Assembly: GCA_044375415.1 (NCBI GenBank)
Contig: JBILMS010000002.1
Span: 62,001 to 126,000 of the forward strand
From: JAWXBG01 sp044375415
Lineage (GTDB): Bacteria; Bacteroidota; Bacteroidia; Flavobacteriales_D; Sanyastnellaceae
Direction of reading: 5' to 3'
Length of the DNA stretch: 64,000 bases
Each line of letters starts with the position of its first letter. Within the stretch, counting starts at the first letter, position 1. A model generated the notes under the pieces. The model was not told where the DNA came from, ran no database searches, and worked only from the letters and a program-made list of their open reading frames with translations. Both the position numbers and the translations under genes were made by a program. Below are positions 45,173-54,574 of this stretch, in pieces.

Positions 45173-46001
45173 TTTCTTGCATCGCTTGTTGTTCAATAGC
45201 TTCCTGTTGCGGAAGCATAATATTTTCTACTAGTTCCACATAATTGAGTTTGCGGAACGGAGTACTAAGTTGAATTATGATGTGATATTTATTTTCGTCG
45301 GCCTTGTCTATAACCTCAGTCACATACCCTACACTGATTTCAGGCGGGAAATAGCTCGAAAAACCGGAAGTCAAGACCGTATCTCCCACTTCTACATGAA
45401 CGTGTTTCGGGATGTCCTCCACATTGGCTAACTCCGGATTACTGGTCTCCCAACGAAGCAAACCGAGGTCAAACGAATTTTTCATGCGCACACTGGTCTG
45501 AAAACTTCGGTGTAATACCGGCATGGCAACGGCAAAATCTTCAGACACACTGGTTACGAAACCTACTATGGATCCGCCTGAAATTACACCCATATTTGTT
45601 TTCACACCCGAACTCCATCCCTTATCGAGCGTAATGTAGTTGGTCTCGCGATTGAGAGAATTGTTCACTACGCGAGCGGTTAAATAGCGGTAACGCTGCT
45701 TTTTCACCGTGTCGACCACCATTTTTGAAGAGGTATCGGCATATATGTAATTACCGGCCAACTGCATTCTGAGCAAGGAATTCTGCAATGAAAGGTCGTC
45801 GTTGATCTCTTGTAATCGAAGGTAATCGGCGAGCATAGATCGTTTTGAGTATATGCTACCTACAATGTCACTTCCTGAATTTACAAATGAAGCGTGGTGG
45901 TAAAACATATTCTGAAACACCATAACCAAGGCTAAAATCTGGAGCACAAGAAATATCAGGAAAACGTGGAGCCTCTTGATTAGTTCTAAAATGTTCTTCA
46001 T
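45153..46001 (-). CDS. mreC: Rod shape-determining protein MreC
   Basis: This 282-residue protein has one N-terminal membrane span (VFLIFLVLQILALVMVF), a coiled coil (about 60-90) and the double beta-barrel of MreC. Typical motifs are LTARVVNNSLNRETNYITLDKG, GVISGGSIVGFV and TSGFSSYFPPEISVGYV. It couples cytoplasmic MreB to periplasmic PBP2. It follows mreB by 47 bp and overlaps mreD. Confidence 0.95.
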   Translation of the reverse strand: MKNILELIKRLHVFLIFLVLQILALVMVFQNMFYHHASFVNSGSDIVGSIYSKRSMLADYLRLQEINDDLSLQNSLLRMQLAGNYIYADTSSKMVVDTVKKQRYRYLTARVVNNSLNRETNYITLDKGWSSGVKTNMGVISGGSIVGFVTSVSEDFAVAMPVLHRSFQTSVRMKNSFDLGLLRWETSNPELANVEDIPKHVHVEVGDTVLTSGFSSYFPPEISVGYVTEVIDKADENKYHIIIQLSTPFRKLNYVELVENIMLPQQEAIEQQAMQENGTDNP

Positions 46002-46048
46002 GGCTTGCCGGTTGAGTCAGGTTCTGACCGGGAAATACTGAATTGGAA

Positions 46049-47074
46049 TTACTCGCGCATCAGGAATTGGAACTTATCTATATTTTTCAAAGCAATTCCG
46101 GTACCTCTTGCCACCGCGCGCAACGGATCATCGGCCACATGCACAGGAAGTTTGGTTTTCATCGAAATACGTTTATCCAAACCGCGCAACAAAGCTCCAC
46201 CACCGGCCAGATAAATACCTGTTTTGTAGATGTCTGCTGAAAGTTCCGGCGGAGTATTCTCCAAACAATTCAAAATGGCTTCTTCGATTTTCGAAATACT
46301 CTTATCCAAAGCATGAGCTATTTCGGAGTAACTAACGGCAATCTCTTTAGGGATCCCGGTCATAAGGTCGCGACCACGAACACTGTAATCCGGTGGCGGA
46401 TTGTCTAATTCCGGCAATGCCGCTCCCACTTCGATCTTAATCTGCTCTGCCGTGCGCTCTCCGATAAGGATATTGTGCTGACGGCGCATGTATTCCTCAA
46501 TGTCCTGTGTAAGCTCGTCGCCGGCTACACGGATATTTTTGTCCGTAACAATACCACCTAGAGCTATAACGGCGATCTCGGAAGTTCCTCCCCCGATATC
46601 AATAATCATATTGCCCATCGGCTCTTCCACATCGATTCCAATACCAATCGCAGCAGCCATTGGTTCGTGAATGAGATAAACTTCCTTAGCCCCGGCGTGT
46701 TCGGCACTGTCTTTAACAGCTCTTTTCTCTACTTCAGTGATGCCGGAAGGAATGCAAATTACCATTCGCAACGAAGGTTGGAAGAGCCCTTTCCCGCGAT
46801 TGATCATTTTGATCATGCCCTTGATCATGTCTTCGGCAGCATGGAAATCCGCGATAACTCCGTCTTTCAAAGGACGAATGGTCTTGATATTCTCATGGGT
46901 TTTTCCATGCATCTGCTGTGCTGTGCGGCCCACAGCGACGGTCTTTCCGGTTTGTCTGTCCCTGGCAATGATAGAAGGTTCATCCACCACCACCTTATCA
47001 CCGTGAATGATGATGGTATTGGCTGTACCCAAGTCAATGGCTATCTCTTGTGTCAGGAAACTGAAAAGGCCCAT
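46049..47074 (-). CDS. mreB: Rod shape-determining actin homologue MreB
   Basis: This 341-residue actin-fold ATPase starts MGLFSFLTQEIAIDLGTANT with the phosphate-1 motif DLGTANT. It also has the phosphate-2 motif IDIGGGTSEIAVI and the adenosine motif LAGGGALLRGLD. It polymerises on the inner membrane and positions the elongasome. It is the first gene of mreB-mreC-mreD-mrdA-rodA. A TATATTTG element about 92 nt upstream (47167-47174) probably drives the operon. Confidence 0.98.
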   Translation of the reverse strand: MGLFSFLTQEIAIDLGTANTIIIHGDKVVVDEPSIIARDRQTGKTVAVGRTAQQMHGKTHENIKTIRPLKDGVIADFHAAEDMIKGMIKMINRGKGLFQPSLRMVICIPSGITEVEKRAVKDSAEHAGAKEVYLIHEPMAAAIGIGIDVEEPMGNMIIDIGGGTSEIAVIALGGIVTDKNIRVAGDELTQDIEEYMRRQHNILIGERTAEQIKIEVGAALPELDNPPPDYSVRGRDLMTGIPKEIAVSYSEIAHALDKSISKIEEAILNCLENTPPELSADIYKTGIYLAGGGALLRGLDKRISMKTKLPVHVADDPLRAVARGTGIALKNIDKFQFLMRE

Positions 47075-47166
47075 GCGCGTTTTTTATCTAAAGAGGTTCT
47101 ATAACGTAATTTTCTTTGGAAGTATTGCAGAACAAGACGTTTCGAAAGTGCTTACTAATTCCGTTA

Positions 47167-47174
47167 CAAATATA
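47167..47174 (-). promoter_or_regulatory. Putative -7 promoter element of the mre operon
   Basis: Minus-strand TATATTTG matches TAnnTTTG fully and lies about 92 nt before the mreB ATG; no clear -33 element is seen. Confidence 0.4.
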
Positions 47175-47302
47175 TTTTTCTCTCGTAGGGTCGCACCTAA
47201 CCGCCTTTCAACATTTGAAACGAGTTATTAACCAAGCTCGGGGTGTTTTTTGGACTTCCGTCCGAGCGCCTAAATGAACATTTTACGCCAAAAATAGATT
47301 TT

Positions 47303-47310
47303 TACCTTTG
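47303..47310 (+). promoter_or_regulatory. Putative -7 promoter element of sod
   Basis: TACCTTTG matches TAnnTTTG. It would give a leader of about 100 nt that includes the hairpin at 47345-47366. Confidence 0.4.
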
Positions 47311-47415
47311 TGGCTAATTTAAAAATGCACATTGTAGAATAAACCGCGGTTACGTTGATAACCGCGAATTTCTTACTCGTGATTTTTGAAAACCAATAAC
47401 ATAATACCTTTAAAA

Positions 47416-48021
47416 ATGGCTTTTACACTAGACCCCCTTCCATATTCGTTCGATGCGCTCGAGCCTCACATCGATGCGCGCACTATGGAAATTCACCACG
47501 ACAAACACCATGCGGCTTACACCAACAACCTAAATGCTGCCATTGCCGGCACTGATCTCGAATCTCTTTCGATTGAAGAAATTATAGTTAAAGGTTTCGA
47601 CAAACCGGCTATTCGAAATAATGGCGGTGGATTTTACAATCACAATTTGTTCTGGTCTGTAATGACTGCAAACGGTGGTGGAAATCCAAACGGAGACGTA
47701 GCAGCGGCAATTGATGCAGCCTACGGTTCTTACGAAAATTTTAAAACAGAATTTACTAAAGCCGCCACCACACGTTTCGGATCAGGTTGGGCTTGGCTTT
47801 GCACGCACAAAGGCGGCAAAGTCGAAATCTGTAGCAGCGCAAACCAAGATAATCCTTTGATGCCCGGTATCGGCTGCGGTGGAACACCGATTCTTGGCCT
47901 CGATGTTTGGGAACACGCGTATTACCTGCATTACCAAAATCGCAGACCCGATTACATAAGCGCGTTTTACAACGTCATAAATTGGGATGAAGTAACCAAA
48001 AGATACAACGCTTCAAAATAA
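47416..48021 (+). CDS. Superoxide dismutase, Fe/Mn family
   Basis: From the ATG at 47416 this is 201 residues, normal for the family; a TTG 30 bp upstream is rejected. Metal ligands fit H27 in MEIHHDKHHAAY, H76 in FYNHNLFW, and D163 and H167 in DVWEHAYYLHYQNRR. NQDNPLMPG and GSGWAWLC are typical of Fe/Mn SODs of Bacteroidota, several of which are cambialistic; metal choice cannot be decided here. It converts superoxide to oxygen and peroxide in the cytoplasm. No signal peptide is present. A strong terminator follows within 15 nt. Confidence 0.95.
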   Translation: MAFTLDPLPYSFDALEPHIDARTMEIHHDKHHAAYTNNLNAAIAGTDLESLSIEEIIVKGFDKPAIRNNGGGFYNHNLFWSVMTANGGGNPNGDVAAAIDAAYGSYENFKTEFTKAATTRFGSGWAWLCTHKGGKVEICSSANQDNPLMPGIGCGGTPILGLDVWEHAYYLHYQNRRPDYISAFYNVINWDEVTKRYNASK

Positions 48022-48034
48022 AAAAAAGAAATCT

Positions 48035-48070
48035 CCTCGTCCGGAAACCAGACCGGACGAGGTCCTTTTT
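48035..48070 (+). terminator. Rho-independent terminator of sod
   Basis: A perfect 10-bp stem CCTCGTCCGG/CCGGACGAGG with loop AAACCAGA is followed by TCCTTTTT. It ends only 6 nt before the ispG start. Confidence 0.9.
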
Positions 48071-48075
48071 ACTTC

Positions 48076-50022
48076 ATGAGCCACCAATCGTATTGCCCCA
48101 GCCTCTACCGTTACGAGCGTTTTATTACGCGTGAAGTCCAAATCGGAACTCTCACTCTCGGCGGAAAACAACCGATTCGACTTCAAAGCATGACTACTAC
48201 CGACACCATGAATACCATGGCAACAGTGGAGCAGAGCATTCGTATGATCGAGGGTGGCTGTGAACTTGTGAGAATTACCGCGCCCTCCAAAGATGAGGCT
48301 GAAAATTTAGGGTTAATAAAAAACGAACTCCGAAAACGCGGTTATACCGCACCACTCGTAGCAGATATCCACTTCACGCCAAATGCCGCTGAAATAGCGG
48401 CAGGAATTGTCGAAAAAGTGAGAGTGAATCCCGGAAATTACGCCGACAAAAAGAAATTCGAAGAACTTTCATATTCCGACGAATCTTATGCCGCCGAGTT
48501 GGACAGAATACGAAAGCGTTTTACCCCACTCGTTCTCCTTTGCAAACAGCATGGATGTGCCATGCGAATAGGCACCAATCACGGTTCTCTTTCCGATCGA
48601 ATTCTCTCTCACTACGGCGACACTCCTTTGGGAATGGTCGAAAGCGCCATGGAATTTGTTAGAATATGTCGTGATCATGATTACCACGAGCTCGTGATTT
48701 CTATGAAGGCGAGCAATCCGCAAGTAATGGTTCAGGCATATCGACTACTCGTTGCTCGCATGATAGAAGAAGGAATGAATTATCCCCTTCACCTAGGAGT
48801 AACGGAAGCCGGCGACGGACTCGACGGTAGAATAAAATCGGCTGTCGGAATTGGAACTTTACTCGAAGATGGTATTGGCGACACCATTCGTGTATCCTTA
48901 ACCGAGGAACCTGAAGCCGAAATACCTGTGGCCCGACTCCTTGCGGAGCGCTATCAAAACCGATCCCACCGCGAGATTGAACATAAAGAAATATCTCCGA
49001 TAGATCCTTTCGAATATCATCGCAGACATACTCAAACGGTTCGCGATTTTGGGGGTAAAAACGTCCCACGCGTTATCGCAGATTTTTCCAATTTGGAAAC
49101 GATCACCGCCGCTTCTCTTTTTTCGGCAGGTTACATCTACTCCGTTCCACTCGATAAATGGAACATTCGCGATCAAGCTGCCGACTATATATACTGTGGT
49201 GATAAAACAGTAGATTTTGAAATTCCCGGAACACTCGGTTTGATTTTCGATTTTGAAACGTGGAAAAAAAATCCATCGCAAACAAGATCCTTTCCTCTTC
49301 TGAATGCCTCCGAATTTGTGGTTAATCTAAAGCTGAATACCGAACTTGTATTTGTTCAGGTTTCTACAATCGAGCTCACACCCGAATTTATTGTTCTGAT
49401 GCAATTAGCCGAAAATGTGGTGCTCCTGCTCACCACAGATCACGAACATGGAATGGCCGATCAGCGAAACGCGTTTTTCAAACTTATTCATCGCACCTGC
49501 GAAATTCCGGTAGTAACAAAACGGACCTATAGAGGATTAAACGAAGATCAGTTTATGCTTTACGCACCCACCGATCTGGGTGCCTTGTTGATTGATGGAT
49601 TAGGGGATGGAATTTGGATAGATGCAGATACAGCTATTTCTCGTCAGCAAATAACTGAAACCGCTTTTGGAATTTTACAAGCGACACGCACTCGCATATC
49701 TAAGACCGAATATATTTCTTGCCCAAGTTGTGGACGAACTCTTTTCGATCTTCAAGAAACAACTGCGAAAATTCGTTCTCGAACTTCTCACCTCAAAGGA
49801 GTGAAAATTGGGATCATGGGCTGCATAGTCAATGGCCCCGGAGAAATGGCCGATGCTGATTATGGCTATGTGGGCACAGGCCCCGGGAAAATTACCCTGT
49901 ATAAAGAAAAAGAAGTGGTGAAAAGGAACGTTCCTGAAGTGGAAGCAGTAGATGAATTAATTGCTCTCATTCGCGAACACGGCGATTGGGTTGATCCGGA
50001 GGTTGTAGCAACAACGAACTAA
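48076..50022 (+). CDS. ispG: 4-hydroxy-3-methylbut-2-enyl diphosphate synthase, long form
   Basis: This 648-residue protein is the three-domain IspG (GcpE) form of plants, Chlamydiae and Bacteroidota. It has an N-terminal TIM barrel (VQIGTLTLGGKQPIRLQSMT, VADIHFTPNAAE, KVRVNPGNYAD), an inserted central domain (about 275-540) and a C-terminal 4Fe-4S domain with CPSCGRTLFDL and GCIVNGPGEMADADYG. These motifs supply the three cluster Cys and the catalytic Glu region. It reduces MEcPP to HMBPP in the MEP isoprenoid pathway. The gene starts directly after the sod terminator, so its own promoter must overlap that terminator or read-through is used. Its stop codon abuts that of the convergent methyltransferase. 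Confidence 0.96.
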   Translation: MSHQSYCPSLYRYERFITREVQIGTLTLGGKQPIRLQSMTTTDTMNTMATVEQSIRMIEGGCELVRITAPSKDEAENLGLIKNELRKRGYTAPLVADIHFTPNAAEIAAGIVEKVRVNPGNYADKKKFEELSYSDESYAAELDRIRKRFTPLVLLCKQHGCAMRIGTNHGSLSDRILSHYGDTPLGMVESAMEFVRICRDHDYHELVISMKASNPQVMVQAYRLLVARMIEEGMNYPLHLGVTEAGDGLDGRIKSAVGIGTLLEDGIGDTIRVSLTEEPEAEIPVARLLAERYQNRSHREIEHKEISPIDPFEYHRRHTQTVRDFGGKNVPRVIADFSNLETITAASLFSAGYIYSVPLDKWNIRDQAADYIYCGDKTVDFEIPGTLGLIFDFETWKKNPSQTRSFPLLNASEFVVNLKLNTELVFVQVSTIELTPEFIVLMQLAENVVLLLTTDHEHGMADQRNAFFKLIHRTCEIPVVTKRTYRGLNEDQFMLYAPTDLGALLIDGLGDGIWIDADTAISRQQITETAFGILQATRTRISKTEYISCPSCGRTLFDLQETTAKIRSRTSHLKGVKIGIMGCIVNGPGEMADADYGYVGTGPGKITLYKEKEVVKRNVPEVEAVDELIALIREHGDWVDPEVVATTN

Positions 50023-50709
50023 TCATACTTTTTTCTTACCAATTCCAACGCAGACATACCGCCAGGAGCGAGGTATAAGAAAATCCATTGATGTATCAAG
50101 TTTTCCTAAAAATGTACGTTGCTTTTCTGTTCGACCAAAAGCTGCGAAAAATCCAACGGATGCATACGTCAATTCAAACTTAGAATACATCTTTTCAAAA
50201 TCCCTCAGTCGCGTATAACCGGCTTCGTTTCCCCATGGAACAAACAACTTCCTGAGTAATCGATGAAGTCTGCTTGCCATCAGGTTTTCGGCAAATAATA
50301 AATGTCCGCCGGGTTTTAGAGATTGATGTATTTGTTCTAATGCCTTGTCTTGTAAATCGCGACGATTATGTCTGCCAATCATTGTAATCACCGATTTTAC
50401 CATAACAATGTCGAATGCCTCCCGGTAGGGAATGTCGAGTGCATTGATGGACTCATATTTTATGAGTTTTTCTACCCCATTTTTTTGATGAAAGCGAGAG
50501 GCAATAGCCTCCGGATTTTCGAGATCGCTACATACACACGTATGCCCAAACGTTGCAGCCAGCAAGGATAATCCACCCTCGCGACCTCCAAGTTCAAGGC
50601 ACTTCATATCTTCAGAAGTTTCAAGAACGGGTGTCCAATACTTCAGTGCTCTGCTCCAATTCACAGAGTCCCACTGAAAAATGTCGTGTATGGGAATGTT
50701 ACTTTTCAT
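50023..50709 (-). CDS. SAM-dependent class I methyltransferase
   Basis: This 228-residue Rossmann-fold methyltransferase has motif I LELGGREGGLSLLAATFG, the acidic loop CSDLENPEA and the post-motif VKSVITMIGRHNR. The following LKPGGHLLFAENLMAS is typical of small-molecule methyltransferases. The substrate is unknown. It is encoded 3 bp after an SDR gene on the same strand, so the two probably modify the same compound, perhaps a surface sugar or secondary metabolite (inference). The stop codon directly abuts the ispG stop codon. Confidence 0.8.
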   Translation of the reverse strand: MKSNIPIHDIFQWDSVNWSRALKYWTPVLETSEDMKCLELGGREGGLSLLAATFGHTCVCSDLENPEAIASRFHQKNGVEKLIKYESINALDIPYREAFDIVMVKSVITMIGRHNRRDLQDKALEQIHQSLKPGGHLLFAENLMASRLHRLLRKLFVPWGNEAGYTRLRDFEKMYSKFELTYASVGFFAAFGRTEKQRTFLGKLDTSMDFLIPRSWRYVCVGIGKKKV

Positions 50710-50712
50710 TTC

Positions 50713-51531
50713 TCACCAAACAGTCCAACCACCTTCTACCAACATATTGTCGCCGGTTACATAACTCGATGCATCGCTGAGCAAATAAACCATCGCACTC
50801 GCTACTTCGTGATTGTAACTCAATCGTTGCATGGGTGAAAAGTTGGCGAAGTTTTTTTCGAATTGCTCCTCATGATTATTCCAAACTCCATGCGGGGTTA
50901 TCATATTCACGCGAACATTTTTAGCGGCCCAATAACTTGCGAGATAACGGGACAGGGCATCAATACCGCCTTTACTGGCACTATAAGCAGCAGGACAACC
51001 CAGAGAAGTGCCTTGGTATAAATTCTGATTCGGAGCTACAACGCTGTATGTGCTCGGTATATTTATGATGCTGCCTTTTCCTTGTTCGGCCATGTGGGAA
51101 CCAATCACCTGACACAAGAGAAAGGTTCCTTTTAAATTAATCTCTACAACGGTATCCCAATTTTCTTCGGTCACCTGTTCAAAGGGTTCAAATTTTAAGT
51201 GCGACTTGTTTTGATGCCCGCACACCATTCCATCGATGCGACCGAATTCTTTTAAAACAAAAGATTTTAACTTCTCTACTTCCGATTTTTTGGAGACATC
51301 TATAGCAAAGCCGCGCATTTTTTTTCCATGTCTTTCTTCCAATTCGGCGGCAAATTTTTCAGGATCCGCAAGGGCAATATCTGCACACACAACATGCGCT
51401 CCAAATTGAGAAGCTGCCTCACAAAAGGCGCGACCAATAAGGCCGCAGGAACCGGATATGACTATAACTTTATCGGTAAGTTCAAACTTTTTCCGAAAGT
51501 CTATTTGGCTTGGATCTGTTGTACGTAACAT
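50713..51531 (-). CDS. Short-chain dehydrogenase/reductase
   Basis: This 272-residue classical SDR has the cofactor motif ISGSCGLIGRAF (a variant of TGxxxGxG), the Ser in INIPSTYS, the catalytic YSASKGG, and a C-terminal SSYVTGDNMLVEGGW as in FabG-like enzymes. The ATG at 51531 is preferred over a GTG 30 bp upstream because a TATCATTG promoter-like element lies between them. It forms a two-gene unit with the methyltransferase. The substrate is not determinable; sugar SDRs of polysaccharide loci have similar C-termini. Confidence 0.85.
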   Translation of the reverse strand: MLRTTDPSQIDFRKKFELTDKVIVISGSCGLIGRAFCEAASQFGAHVVCADIALADPEKFAAELEERHGKKMRGFAIDVSKKSEVEKLKSFVLKEFGRIDGMVCGHQNKSHLKFEPFEQVTEENWDTVVEINLKGTFLLCQVIGSHMAEQGKGSIINIPSTYSVVAPNQNLYQGTSLGCPAAYSASKGGIDALSRYLASYWAAKNVRVNMITPHGVWNNHEEQFEKNFANFSPMQRLSYNHEVASAMVYLLSDASSYVTGDNMLVEGGWTVW

Positions 51532-51587
51532 GCTATTAAATTTCGCTCCAATGATACGCACGAATACCGAGGCGGAAAACTATGTCA

Positions 51588-54392
51588 TCAATCCTTCATA
51601 AACTTAGTTACCTGAACATCGTCTCCCGAAATAACACGGATGTAGTAAATTCCTGAAGACCAGTATCGACTATCAATGCCCACTAAACCGGTAGAGTCCT
51701 TTTGTTCAAAAACTTTCTGTCCGGATTCGGTACTTATTTCAATGCTCTCCACGGCTGCGTTCAATCTCAATGAAAATTGGTCGGAAGCCGGATTGGGGAA
51801 TACGACAAAAAGCATATTCCTCGGATTTTCGAATACAGTGGTTTCTATATCCACAAAAACATTCAATACTGCCTCACATCCATTTTCGTCGGTAACGGTC
51901 ACGGTGTAGTTTCCGGATATCAAGTCTGCAATATCATCCGTCAAAAATCCATTGCTCCATTCGTAGGTGTAATTTCCAAAACCACCGACCACGCTTATAT
52001 CAATACTTCCTAAACTTTGATCTGTTTGATTGATCACTTGTTCGAGAATAACAACAAGCTGCTCCGGCTCGCCCACAATTGCTTCACCCGACGTGGTGCA
52101 TTCGTTCGCGTCAGTCACTACATATGAATAAGAACCTTCTTCTAGATTTTCAATTCCGGCGATTCCTTCTGACCCATTACTCCAGACAATTTCGTATGGC
52201 TCCACACCTCCAACGATATCAACTAGCACAGAACCATCACTCAAACCAAAACATGTGATCATGTTCGATGTGGATTCCGCGAAGAGCTCCTCCGGCTGAG
52301 TGAGATTCACAGACTCTACATAATCGCAACCGTTGCTGTCTTCCAATTGAACAACAAATTCGCCGGCTCCTGTGGTGTAAACGTTACCAAATGTTCCATT
52401 ATTCCAATTGATTGTGAAATCGCCCGAACCACCTGTAGGTATAGCTGTTACCGTTATTTCATCTCCAAAACATGCGACCTCTGTTCCAACAAAATCTAAG
52501 TTTAGTGCGGGTGGACTATTTATAATATAATCCCCAACAATTACACACCCACCCCCATCCGTAAAGGTGAGTGAATAATTTCCCGGACAGAGTTCTTCAC
52601 GCAATAGCCCCTCTGCTCCATCACTCCAAATAGCATTGTAGGGTTCAATTGCATTTTCAAGTGTGATCTGAATGTTCCCATCGCACTCGTATGAACAATC
52701 TACATCCACTGAATTTGCTAAAACCGTTGGTCCATCGGATGCTTGAACGACTACTCCGATAGATGTACTGCACCCATTGGCATCCGTAACGAGGTATTGA
52801 TAGGTCCCCGGAAAGTTAATTACATATTCTCCCACACCTTCATAGGGCGTAGTCCCCCCTTCAGCAAAAATGAGCACTTGCGATTCTCCTCCCGCACATG
52901 GAATTGCGCCGGCCTCGCTTGTTAAAACCAACTCTTCCGGCTGATTTAAAAGAAGGGAAACTTCTGCCTCACATCCATTTGCATCTGTCAGGGAATAGAC
53001 CAGCTCCCCATCGGTCTGTTGAAATACACCAACTCCCAAATAAGGCTCGGTTCCACCAATACCATCCACCGTAACTAATGCACTTTCTCCAAAACAGGTT
53101 ATACCACTCGTGTTGACTATACCTTCAAAGAATTCAGGTTCATCAACTGTAACACAATACAAAACTGTGTACCCGACAGCGTCTGTTATAAAGACATCGT
53201 GTATAGCAGCCGATAGACTATCTGCGAATATTCCCGTATCGCCATTGCTCCATTCAATGGTGTACGGTGGTGTTGCACCTGTAATGGTGACAGTAGATGA
53301 ACCATCTGTCAAACCATAACACGAAATATTTTGTACCTCTGCCGAAAAGCTAAAATCATCGGGAACATCGATTTCAAAGGTGCCACAAGAAGAGCAATCA
53401 TTATTGTCCACAACGCACCAAGAATATATCCCATCCGGCAGTTCAACAGTGTTTCCAACAGCTCCTATACCATCAATAGTGATACTGTAGGGAGCTGTTC
53501 CTCCTAACACATCAAAATCAGCGATACCCGCAAACCCCGGAAACAACGGGTTTTCAACGCTAGTATTTACCACAAGTTCGGCTGGTTCTGTGAGTGTAAA
53601 TGATTGCTGAATCGTCGCGCCCAAAAAATCGGTTACAGTTACTGTATATGTTCCTCCATCTAGATTACTTCGGTCTTCAGAAGTAACTCCATCGCTCCAA
53701 GAAAAAGTGTAGGGGGCAGTTCCGCCCGTGACGGTAAGATTTATTAAACCATTGTTTTGACCAAAACAGCTAGGCGAAGAAAAATTATTGGTCTGGGCGA
53801 GAGGCAACTGCTCGGGAACCGTGAGATTTGTATTTCCGGATTTATCTCCACTGCTTGTATTATTCCCATTTACTGAATTTCCGGCAGCGTAGAATCGTAC
53901 ATTACCGGTGCCTGCAGCCGGCGCAGTCCAACGGAAATTGAATTGATTACTTACACTCATGGTAGGTTGCTCTACATAAGTTCGACCATTATAAACTCCA
54001 TTTGTGAGAAGCACTTGCTGAACATTTGTACCGAGATTGCTATAACCCGCAATCGGTACATTCCCCGGCGTAGTCAAACATGTCATTTGAAATCCATATC
54101 CCGCCGGACTTCCGGAGCTGCTACTTACGGTTACGCGCATATCATATTGAGTTCCCGGAACATAAGAAGTCACAATAGTCGAAGTACCCAATTGAAATAA
54201 TTGAATGGTGAGGGTTACCGTTCCAAAACCATTTCCGCTGTTGTGACAATTGGCGCAAAGCTGAGTCTCCTGCGGTGCTCCTGTATTGCCGACATTATCG
54301 TCTTCAGCCCTACCCAACTCACTGGAGGTAAGAACAATGTATAAAAGTGATACAATAAAAAGTAGAGATACAACGCGGTTTTTCTGGTTCAT
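51588..54392 (-). CDS. SprB-repeat surface protein with N-terminal reeler-like domain and T9SS sorting domain
   Basis: From the preferred ATG this is 934 residues: signal peptide (MNQKNRVVSLLFIVSLLYIV), then a choice-of-anchor/reeler-like domain containing the c-type heme motif CANCHN. A string of ~75-residue SprB-type repeats follows, each with SCFGxxxGxxxxxxxGGxxPY, then FSWSDG or EWSNGDTG and YTVTVTD turns, about ten in total and some degenerate. The C-terminus is a type A sorting domain (LFVVFPNPASDQFSLRLN, ending SGIYYIRVIS). SprB repeats are found in gliding-motility adhesins. Here the protein is smaller and no gliding genes are nearby, so adhesion is a guess. A 36-bp longer start at 54428 is possible. 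Confidence 0.85.
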   Translation of the reverse strand: MNQKNRVVSLLFIVSLLYIVLTSSELGRAEDDNVGNTGAPQETQLCANCHNSGNGFGTVTLTIQLFQLGTSTIVTSYVPGTQYDMRVTVSSSSGSPAGYGFQMTCLTTPGNVPIAGYSNLGTNVQQVLLTNGVYNGRTYVEQPTMSVSNQFNFRWTAPAAGTGNVRFYAAGNSVNGNNTSSGDKSGNTNLTVPEQLPLAQTNNFSSPSCFGQNNGLINLTVTGGTAPYTFSWSDGVTSEDRSNLDGGTYTVTVTDFLGATIQQSFTLTEPAELVVNTSVENPLFPGFAGIADFDVLGGTAPYSITIDGIGAVGNTVELPDGIYSWCVVDNNDCSSCGTFEIDVPDDFSFSAEVQNISCYGLTDGSSTVTITGATPPYTIEWSNGDTGIFADSLSAAIHDVFITDAVGYTVLYCVTVDEPEFFEGIVNTSGITCFGESALVTVDGIGGTEPYLGVGVFQQTDGELVYSLTDANGCEAEVSLLLNQPEELVLTSEAGAIPCAGGESQVLIFAEGGTTPYEGVGEYVINFPGTYQYLVTDANGCSTSIGVVVQASDGPTVLANSVDVDCSYECDGNIQITLENAIEPYNAIWSDGAEGLLREELCPGNYSLTFTDGGGCVIVGDYIINSPPALNLDFVGTEVACFGDEITVTAIPTGGSGDFTINWNNGTFGNVYTTGAGEFVVQLEDSNGCDYVESVNLTQPEELFAESTSNMITCFGLSDGSVLVDIVGGVEPYEIVWSNGSEGIAGIENLEEGSYSYVVTDANECTTSGEAIVGEPEQLVVILEQVINQTDQSLGSIDISVVGGFGNYTYEWSNGFLTDDIADLISGNYTVTVTDENGCEAVLNVFVDIETTVFENPRNMLFVVFPNPASDQFSLRLNAAVESIEISTESGQKVFEQKDSTGLVGIDSRYWSSGIYYIRVISGDDVQVTKFMKD

Positions 54393-54574
54393 AATGCATG
54401 TATAAGGGAGCGAAAAATATTGATACACACAACGATCTTACGACCCGACCGAAAGAAATTGATGTAGGTTAAGAAGACATTTTACACTTCTGAAGTGCAG
54501 GGCTAAGGTTCAGTCCATTTCCCGCACGATTCTTGTAAACCCAAATATCCCCGATATTGCGGGGAATTTCGTTT

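Larger units (their letters stand above)
47075..47415. other. Divergent mreB/sod regulatory region
   Basis: This 341-bp gene-free stretch contains -7-like elements for both directions (47167-47174 minus, 47303-47310 plus). It also contains a perfect 7-bp hairpin, CGCGGTT/AACCGCG (47345-47366), inside the predicted sod leader. Confidence 0.6.
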
